A stretch of 7,087 nt of DNA from an uncultured Ruminococcus sp. GTDB taxonomy: Bacteria > Bacillota > Clostridia > Oscillospirales > Ruminococcaceae. Shown here piece after piece: positions 1 to 4,686 of the stretch. The stretch lies in contig CAMWRC010000057.1 of NCBI GenBank assembly GCA_947176565.1, positions 1 through 7,087 of the forward strand. Direction: 5' to 3'. A program made the translations under genes and the position numbers. How positions within the stretch are numbered: position 1 is the stretch's first letter; each line of letters begins with the position of its first letter. The notes under the pieces are model-generated. The model saw only the letters and a list, made by a program, of their open reading frames with translations, made no database searches and was not told the DNA's origin.

Positions 1-7
1 TATTTAT

Positions 8-1102
8 TCAGAAAATCAGGTATTCAATAACTGAATTTGATACAATGAAACCTTTTTCGGTCAGTGAAACTGTTTCGTTATCAAAATTCACATACCCTGC
101 TTCAATAAGCGGGGGAATTTTTTTTATAATCGAATCTTTTTTTGATTTCACATCATTCAGGTCAAGACCTTCTGAAAGTCTTAGCCGGAGCATTGCATAT
201 TCCTCAAAGCTGCCAGCATTTCCGTCAGTTACTGTTACCGGCTGTACTGGTGAATTTATAAATTTCTGCAAATCCGGTTCAACGGCGAATCTTATGCCAT
301 TCAGGAAAGAATGTGCAGCTGCTCCGATTCCGATATAGTCAAGTGATTTCCAGTATCGGCAGTTATGACGGCTTTCATAGCCTGATTTTGCAAAATTCGA
401 GACTTCGTACTGCATAAATCCATAATTTTTGAGTTCTCTAATCATATCAAGATACAGGTCGGCGGCTGTATCATCATCAGGAACAGCATTTCTTATCTCG
501 TCGCAGTCGAATGCCGTTCCGCTCTCGATTTTAAGCAGATATGCAGAAATATGCTGTACCGGAAGCTCTGCAATCTGCTGTACTGAATATCTGATATTTT
601 CCTCAGTCTGATTAGGAAGAGCAATCATCAAATCGCAGGAAATATTGTCAAATCCTGCGGCAGCGGCATCGCATACAGCCTTTGCAGCACGTTCCGCGGT
701 ATGTGTTCTTCCGAGAAATCTGAGTTCATCGTCATTCATTGACTGGACACCTATTGAAAGCCGATTTACTCCGGAATTACGGAGAGCTGCAAGCTTTTCC
801 GGATAAAGCGTATTGGGATTGGCTTCAAGCGTTATTTCAGCATCGGGAGATAATTTAAAATATTCTTTTATGGCGACGATACACTGTGCAATCTGTTCGG
901 CAGTCAGCAGAGACGGAGTTCCGCCGCCGAAATATACTGTATCAGTTACGGCGTTTTTATCAGAATAATGACGTATATTGCGCAGAACTGCATCGCAGTA
1001 CATTTCAGTCTGTTTTTTCGTATAGTTTACGGAATAGAAATCACAGTAACGGCATTTTTTTCCGCAGAACGGCACATGAATATAGATTCCGAGACTTTTC
1101 AT
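8..1102 (-). CDS. hemW: HemW, radical SAM heme chaperone (formerly annotated as HemN-like coproporphyrinogen III oxidase)
   Basis: The 364-residue product has the usual HemW length. The radical SAM cluster motif CX3CX2C lies at C13, C17 and C20 and is followed by D-F rather than the extra cysteine of true HemN oxidases, which is the diagnostic HemW form. Also visible are the SAM-binding GGGTP motif (residues 59-63), the HNxxYW motif proposed for heme binding (H246-W251), and a C-terminal HemN_C winged-helix region containing a LRLSEGL segment. The family binds a [4Fe-4S] cluster and SAM and is thought to deliver heme to membrane respiratory proteins in the cytoplasm-to-membrane step; it does not oxidise coproporphyrinogen. 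It is the third gene of a leftward operon with lepA. The ATG sits 10 bases after the stop of the upstream gene and has no clear Shine-Dalgarno sequence, so translation probably depends on coupling (inference). The TGA stop at 8-10 is inside the window, so the gene is complete. Identification is firm; a heme role in this organism is assumed from the family. Confidence 0.96.
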   Translation of the reverse strand: MKSLGIYIHVPFCGKKCRYCDFYSVNYTKKQTEMYCDAVLRNIRHYSDKNAVTDTVYFGGGTPSLLTAEQIAQCIVAIKEYFKLSPDAEITLEANPNTLYPEKLAALRNSGVNRLSIGVQSMNDDELRFLGRTHTAERAAKAVCDAAAAGFDNISCDLMIALPNQTEENIRYSVQQIAELPVQHISAYLLKIESGTAFDCDEIRNAVPDDDTAADLYLDMIRELKNYGFMQYEVSNFAKSGYESRHNCRYWKSLDYIGIGAAAHSFLNGIRFAVEPDLQKFINSPVQPVTVTDGNAGSFEEYAMLRLRLSEGLDLNDVKSKKDSIIKKIPPLIEAGYVNFDNETVSLTEKGFIVSNSVIEYLIF

Positions 1103-1112
1103 TGATTTTCAA

Positions 1113-1469
1113 TTATTTTACAGCTTCAATGCGTATGGCAGGACTAAGCCGGAAGAAAAATGCATTGACAATTTTCGGTATTACGAACATGGAGACAATG
1201 ATTCCTATTCCGATAAGCATTTCATAATGTGCAATCCATTCGTATTCAGTATCAAGTGCTTTCGGAGCATTGAGATACAGTACAACCATACCGGCAAATG
1301 CCAAAATGCAGTATACGGCGTTGAAGATTGTCGCACCTTTTCCGTTCACGCATTTACGACCGCACTCAATACAGACCTTTCCAGGGGAGTTAAGTTGTCC
1401 GGCGAATGCCTTTTTCAATGGATTGAATGATTTTTTTCCGCAGTGAGGACAAGTATATATACTGTTCAT
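1113..1469 (-). CDS. Unrecognised small membrane protein with N-terminal zinc ribbon and two transmembrane helices
   Basis: I do not recognise a named family for this 118-residue product. The N-terminus has two CX2C knuckles, C7-P-H-C10-G and C33-I-E-C36-G, separated by 22 residues. This is the spacing of a zinc ribbon (rubredoxin-like knuckles); C40 is an additional cysteine. Two hydrophobic stretches follow at about residues 48-68 and 83-106, predicted as membrane helices with a short acidic loop (D73-E77) between them. The tail from about 107 to 118 is short and basic/mixed. There is no signal peptide, so the ribbon probably faces the cytoplasm. The gene sits 45 bases after lepA and 10 bases before hemW on the same strand, with a strong ribosome binding site, so it is very likely expressed. 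A role in zinc-dependent protein or nucleic-acid contact at the membrane would be guesswork. Reality of the gene is well supported by its start signal, cysteine pattern and tight packing; its function is unknown. Confidence 0.85.
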   Translation of the reverse strand: MNSIYTCPHCGKKSFNPLKKAFAGQLNSPGKVCIECGRKCVNGKGATIFNAVYCILAFAGMVVLYLNAPKALDTEYEWIAHYEMLIGIGIIVSMFVIPKIVNAFFFRLSPAIRIEAVK

Positions 1470-1472
1470 AGT

Positions 1473-1481
1473 ATCACCTTT
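1473..1481 (-). promoter_or_regulatory. Strong ribosome binding site of the zinc-ribbon gene
   Basis: On the minus strand this reads AAAGGTGAT, three bases before the ATG at 1467-1469. It matches the anti-Shine-Dalgarno well and fixes the start of the 118-residue protein. It also argues that this small gene is independently translated and is not a spurious reading frame between lepA and hemW. Confidence 0.8.
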
Positions 1482-1514
1482 CTTTATTTTATCCGATATT
1501 CAAAAATCAGATTT

Positions 1515-3317
1515 TCAGGAATCAAGTTTGAGAACGCTCATGAAAGCTTCCTGAGGAACTTCAACAGTTCCGAGTTGTCTCATGCGCTTTTTGCCCTCTT
1601 TCTGCTTTTCGAGAAGTTTTTTCTTACGGGTGATGTCTCCGCCGTAACATTTGGCAAGAACGTCCTTACGTATTGCCTTTACGGTTTCACGTGCGATTAT
1701 CTTTCCGCCGACAGCTGCCTGAATCGGTACTTCAAAAAGCTGCCGCGGAATGTTTTCCTTGAGCTTTTCGGCTATTTTACGCGCTCTGCCGTAAGCCTTG
1801 TCCGTATGGACGATAAATGAGAGCGCATCTACAATATCTCCGTTGAGCAGAATATCAAGCTTTACGAGTTTTGACGGAACATATCCGAGCATTTCATAAT
1901 CAAAGCTTGCATATCCTTTTGTCCGTGATTTGAGAACATCAAAGAAATCATATACTATCTCATTAAGTGGAAGTTCGTAGTGAAGTTCAACACGTGTATC
2001 GTCAAGGTATTTCATATCTCTGAATGTTCCGCGTCTGTCCTGACAGAGTTCCATAATATTGCCTACGTAATCCGACGGAGAGAGGATACTTGCTTTTACT
2101 ACCGGTTCTTCAGCGGTCTGTATGAGCGCAGGGTCGGGATAGTTTGTAGGATTGTCAATATACTGGATTTCACCGTTTGTCAGTGTTACTTTATATATAA
2201 CAGACGGAGCGGTTGTTATCAGGTCAAGATTATATTCACGTTCAAGCCGTTCCTGAATTATTTCCATATGGAGAAGTCCCAGAAATCCGCATCTGAATCC
2301 GAATCCGAGAGCGATTGAAGTTTCAGGTTCAAATGAAAGTGAAGCATCATTAAGCTGCAATTTTTCGAGAGCATCTCTCAAATCGCCGTATTTTGCGCCG
2401 TCAGAGGGATATATTCCGGAGAAAACCATAGGATTTACTTTCCGGTAGCCGGGAAGCGGTTTATCGCATGGATTGTCATTATTTGTAACTGTATCGCCCA
2501 CGCGCGTATCGCCGATACTTTTTATAGATGCTGAAATATATCCGACTTCTCCGGCTTCGAGCGAGCCGTTGTTGATAAGTGACGAAGCGTCCATGAATCC
2601 GGCTTCGACGACATTGAAAACAGCACCTGTAGCCATAAGACGTATGCTGTCGCCGGTTCTTACTGTACCTTCTTTTATGCGGACATATATTATAACGCCT
2701 TTGTACGGGTCATAATAGCTGTCAAAAATCAAGGCTTTCAGAGGTTTATCAGCATCGCCGGACGGAGCAGGAATATCAGTAACTATCCTTTCGAGAACCT
2801 GTTCTATATTAGTACCCATTTTTGCGGAAATTCTCGGAGCGTCCATAGCCGGAATACCGATAACGTTCTCGACTTCCTGACATACGCGTTCAGGGTCGGC
2901 GGAGGGCAGGTCAATTTTGTTTATAACCGGAATGACTTCCAAATCGTGTTCAATTGCAAGATAGGTATTTGCAAGAGTCTGAGCCTCGATTCCCTGTGAA
3001 GCATCGACAATAAGAATTGCGCCCTCACAGGCTGCGAGGGAACGTGAAACCTCATAGTTGAAGTCAACATGACCCGGAGTATCAATAAGATTGAAAATAT
3101 AGTCCTCGCCGTCCTGAGCTGTATATTTCAGTCGGACGGCACGGGCTTTGATAGTAATTCCGCGTTCGCGTTCTATATCCATATTATCGAGAAGCTGTTC
3201 TTCCATGTCACGGATTGCGACGGTTTCGGTTTTCTCGAGAATACGGTCGGCAAGTGTAGACTTGCCGTGGTCTATATGTGCAACGATACAGAAATTTCTG
3301 ATTTTATTATTAGCCAA
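1515..3317 (-). CDS. lepA: LepA, elongation factor 4, ribosome-associated GTPase
   Basis: This 600-residue translational GTPase is full length for the family. The G motifs are in order: P-loop AHIDHGKS (13-20), switch I RGITIK (52-57), DTPGH (79-83), NKID (133-136) and SAK (164-166). EF-G-like domains follow, then the LepA-specific C-terminal domain with the conserved [20 protein letters not shown] stretch near residue 570. LepA acts on the ribosome in the cytoplasm; back-translocation of tRNAs and a role in initiation or subunit assembly have been proposed for it. The start codon is TTG at 3315-3317. An in-frame TGA lies four codons upstream, the next methionine (M38) is past the P-loop, and a GAGGA site is correctly spaced, so TTG is effectively forced. 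It is the first gene of the leftward operon and is served by the promoter at 3351-3379. Identification is certain. Confidence 0.99.
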   Translation of the reverse strand: MANNKIRNFCIVAHIDHGKSTLADRILEKTETVAIRDMEEQLLDNMDIERERGITIKARAVRLKYTAQDGEDYIFNLIDTPGHVDFNYEVSRSLAACEGAILIVDASQGIEAQTLANTYLAIEHDLEVIPVINKIDLPSADPERVCQEVENVIGIPAMDAPRISAKMGTNIEQVLERIVTDIPAPSGDADKPLKALIFDSYYDPYKGVIIYVRIKEGTVRTGDSIRLMATGAVFNVVEAGFMDASSLINNGSLEAGEVGYISASIKSIGDTRVGDTVTNNDNPCDKPLPGYRKVNPMVFSGIYPSDGAKYGDLRDALEKLQLNDASLSFEPETSIALGFGFRCGFLGLLHMEIIQERLEREYNLDLITTAPSVIYKVTLTNGEIQYIDNPTNYPDPALIQTAEEPVVKASILSPSDYVGNIMELCQDRRGTFRDMKYLDDTRVELHYELPLNEIVYDFFDVLKSRTKGYASFDYEMLGYVPSKLVKLDILLNGDIVDALSFIVHTDKAYGRARKIAEKLKENIPRQLFEVPIQAAVGGKIIARETVKAIRKDVLAKCYGGDITRKKKLLEKQKEGKKRMRQLGTVEVPQEAFMSVLKLDS

Positions 3318-3322
3318 TTTTA

Positions 3323-3328
3323 TTCCTC
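3323..3328 (-). promoter_or_regulatory. Ribosome binding site that fixes the TTG start of lepA
   Basis: On the minus strand this reads GAGGAA, with its GAGGA core six bases upstream of the TTG at 3315-3317. An ATG overlapping this site (3328-3330 on the plus strand) opens only a six-codon frame that ends in TAA, so it cannot be the lepA start. Confidence 0.8.
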
Positions 3329-3350
3329 ATTTCAGTTGATATTATTATAT

Positions 3351-3379
3351 ATTATAGCAGAAAAAAATTGTTTTGTAAA
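3351..3379 (-). promoter_or_regulatory. Sigma-A promoter of the lepA operon
   Basis: On the minus strand, TTTACA (3374-3379) is followed by a 17-base spacer and TATAAT (3351-3356). TGC directly before the -10 hexamer gives an extended -10 (TGnTATAAT). The predicted start of transcription is near 3344, leaving a short leader of about 26 bases with the lepA ribosome binding site in it. No mapped transcript is available, so this rests on match and position. Confidence 0.8.
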
Positions 3380-3394
3380 GGCTTTTCTTAAAAG

Positions 3395-3423
3395 TTGACA
3401 AACTTGTTAATATGGTGTATAAT
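3395..3423 (+). promoter_or_regulatory. Full-consensus sigma-A promoter of the DUF896-cdd-DUF4291-radical SAM operon
   Basis: TTGACA (3395-3400) and TATAAT (3418-3423) are separated by exactly 17 bases, so both hexamers and the spacing match the housekeeping consensus. The predicted start of transcription is about 3430-3431, giving a leader of about 67 bases before the ATG at 3498. Its -35 lies 15 bases from the -35 of the divergent lepA promoter, so the two are back to back. A second TATAAT at 3430-3435 has no properly spaced -35 and is probably not used. Confidence 0.87.
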
Positions 3424-3430
3424 TTATGAT

Positions 3431-3472
3431 ATAATCAGTGTTGAATCAGTAAGATGAGTTTTTTCTGATTAT
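3431..3472 (+). promoter_or_regulatory. Inverted repeat in the leader of the rightward operon
   Basis: ATAATCAG (3431-3438) is the exact complement of CTGATTAT (3465-3472), which would give an 8-base stem with a 26-base loop. A second copy of the left arm, AATCAG at 3444-3449, can pair instead with 3465-3470, giving a competing shorter stem. The left arm begins at the predicted transcription start, so the stem would sit at the very 5' end of the mRNA. The ribosome binding site at 3482-3488 is outside both stems. The T run at 3459-3464 lies in the loop, so this is not an intrinsic terminator. The arms are AT-rich and the stem would be weak; function is unproven. Confidence 0.35.
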
Positions 3473-3481
3473 TATACAGAT

Positions 3482-3488
3482 AAAGGAG
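3482..3488 (+). promoter_or_regulatory. Strong ribosome binding site of the DUF896 gene
   Basis: AAAGGAG lies nine bases before the ATG at 3498. It is the first translation signal of the operon and fixes the start of the 66-residue protein. Confidence 0.8.
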
Positions 3489-3497
3489 TAATTTTTT

Positions 3498-3698
3498 ATG
3501 AATCAGCAGAAAATAGACAGAATAAACGAACTTGCAAGAAAATCAAAGTCTGTTGGACTTACAGATGAGGAAAAAGCCGAACAGACTACACTCCGCAATG
3601 AGTATAGACAATCCGTTGTCGGGAATCTTGCGGCACAGCTTGACAATACATATATCATGACACCGGACGGAAAAAAGAAAAAAGTCGGAGAGAAATAA
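3498..3698 (+). CDS. DUF896 (YnzC/UPF0291 family) small helical-hairpin protein
   Basis: This 66-residue product matches the DUF896 family of small cytoplasmic Firmicutes proteins. The signature is KIDRINELARKSK (5-17) followed by GLTDEEKAEQ (20-29) and LRNEYR (32-37). In Bacillus subtilis YnzC these two segments form an antiparallel helical hairpin, and the C-terminal tail is disordered. Here the tail (about 49-66) ends in a lysine-rich run (K59-K62) and fits that picture. Biochemical function is not established. B. subtilis ynzC is in the SOS-induced yneA operon, but I see no LexA-type box (GAAC-N4-GTTC) at this promoter, so SOS control is not supported here. The gene leads the rightward operon; its TAA at 3696-3698 directly abuts the cdd ATG. 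The family call is confident. Confidence 0.92.
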   Translation: MNQQKIDRINELARKSKSVGLTDEEKAEQTTLRNEYRQSVVGNLAAQLDNTYIMTPDGKKKKVGEK

Positions 3699-4091
3699 AT
3701 GGAATATAATGATTTGTTCATCGAGGCAGTCAAAGCATCTGAAAACGCTTATTGCAGATATTCAGGATTCCGCGTGGGAGCTGCACTTCTTTCTGACGAC
3801 GGACGTATATTCACCGGCTGTAATATTGAGAATGTTTCATATTCGCTGACTGTATGTGCTGAACGTACAGCAGTATTTAAGGCTGTATCTGAGGGCGTGA
3901 TGAAATTTAAGGCAATTGCAGTTGCCGGAAGTAAAAACGATGATTTTTTAAATCCGTGCGTTCCATGCGGAGCTTGTTTACAGGTTCTGAGTCAGTTCTG
4001 CGGAAAGGATTTTCCGGTAATACTTTCGGACGGAATACATAAGCTTTCTGATTTTCTTCCATATGGATTCAGTGAGGAGAACATGAAATGA
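3699..4091 (+). CDS. cdd: Cytidine deaminase
   Basis: This 130-residue protein has the size of the small homotetrameric zinc cytidine deaminases. It converts cytidine and deoxycytidine to uridine and deoxyuridine with release of ammonia, in pyrimidine salvage in the cytoplasm. The catalytic CAE motif is C53-A54-E55, with C53 a zinc ligand and E55 the proton shuttle. The other zinc ligands are C90 and C93 of PCGAC. The substrate-contacting NIEN segment is at 42-45. The all-cysteine zinc site is the form of Bacillus-type tetrameric enzymes. The ATG follows the preceding stop with no gap, and a GGAGA site (3687-3691) lies inside the upstream gene. The stop overlaps the next start as ATGA. Family and function are firm. 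The usual era/dgkA neighbours of Firmicutes cdd are not seen here. Confidence 0.97.
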   Translation: MEYNDLFIEAVKASENAYCRYSGFRVGAALLSDDGRIFTGCNIENVSYSLTVCAERTAVFKAVSEGVMKFKAIAVAGSKNDDFLNPCVPCGACLQVLSQFCGKDFPVILSDGIHKLSDFLPYGFSEENMK

Positions 4092-4666
4092 AAATAATAA
4101 ATGCAGTCTATAATGATTCAACAATAAGAGTATATCAGGCATTTAACAGCCGAATCGCAGATGAAGCAGTGAAACTCGGAACTTTCGGGAAATCATTCAA
4201 GAGAGAGCGTATGACTTGGATTAAACCATCATTCCTGTGGATAATGTACCGTTCAGGCTGGGCAGAAAAAGAAAATCAGGAACATATCCTTGCAATTGAT
4301 ATAAAACGCACCGGATTTGATGAAATCCTTGAAAACGCCGTTCTTTCGTCCTATAATGAAAGAATGGGTATTTCCAGCGATGAATGGAAAACAAGAATTT
4401 CCGTTTCGGAAGTACGCTGTCAGTTTGACCCTGACCGTGATATATACGGCAATCCTCAGCAGATAAGAGCTATTCAGCTCGGTCTGCGTGGTGATTTTGT
4501 CAGAAAATATATTGATGAATGGATAACCGGAATAACTGATATAACAGAAAATGTCAGGTATCTGAAAAATCTCAGGAATAATAATATTCTGACTGCTGAT
4601 AGACTTCCTGCTGAAAGGGAATATCCGATAAGCGAAAGAATCAGAAAATCGCTTTGTATGAATTGA
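4088..4666 (+). CDS. DUF4291 family protein of unknown function
   Basis: This 192-residue protein fits the DUF4291 family, single-domain proteins of about 190-210 residues found in scattered bacteria and in fungi. Recognisable conserved blocks are IRVYQAF (13-19), FKRERMTWIKPSFLWIMYRSGW (37-58), LAIDI (68-72), FDPDRD (113-118), IRAIQLGLRG (126-135) and YIDEWITGITDIT (141-153). The density of invariant-looking R, Y, W and K residues suggests an enzyme or a nucleotide/nucleic-acid binding protein, but no function is established that I can state. There is no signal peptide or membrane segment, so it is cytoplasmic. The start overlaps the cdd stop (ATGA), and a GAGGAG site (4074-4079) lies in the end of cdd, so the two are translationally coupled. 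The sporadic distribution of the family suggests horizontal spread, but base composition here resembles the neighbours. The family call is confident; function is unknown. Confidence 0.88.
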   Translation: MKIINAVYNDSTIRVYQAFNSRIADEAVKLGTFGKSFKRERMTWIKPSFLWIMYRSGWAEKENQEHILAIDIKRTGFDEILENAVLSSYNERMGISSDEWKTRISVSEVRCQFDPDRDIYGNPQQIRAIQLGLRGDFVRKYIDEWITGITDITENVRYLKNLRNNNILTADRLPAEREYPISERIRKSLCMN

Positions 4667-4676
4667 ATTTAAATAT

Positions 4677-4681
4677 GGAGG
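4677..4681 (+). promoter_or_regulatory. Ribosome binding site of the radical SAM gene
   Basis: GGAGG lies five bases before the ATG at 4687, in the only real gap (20 bases) of the rightward operon. It supports the 615-residue start. Confidence 0.75.
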
Positions 4682-4686
4682 AATAA

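Noticed and set aside
1443..1820. Open plus-strand frame (125 codons) antisense to the lepA 3' end
   Set aside because: It covers the highly conserved LepA C-terminal domain on the other strand and has no recognisable motif of its own.
2281..2312. Apparent short tandem repeat built from GAATCC/GAATCCG units
   Set aside because: It encodes the conserved LepA segment [10 protein letters not shown] on the minus strand. The repetition reflects repeated Gly-Phe codons and is not a DNA repeat element.
3380..3430. Possible SOS (LexA) control, because DUF896/YnzC is SOS-induced in Bacillus subtilis
   Set aside because: No GAAC-N4-GTTC-like box is present around the promoter or in the leader.
3444..3470. 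Hairpin followed by T-rich sequence considered as an intrinsic terminator or attenuator
   Set aside because: The T run is in the loop and the stem is short and AT-rich, so it does not have terminator form. The downstream gene has its own strong ribosome binding site outside the hairpin.
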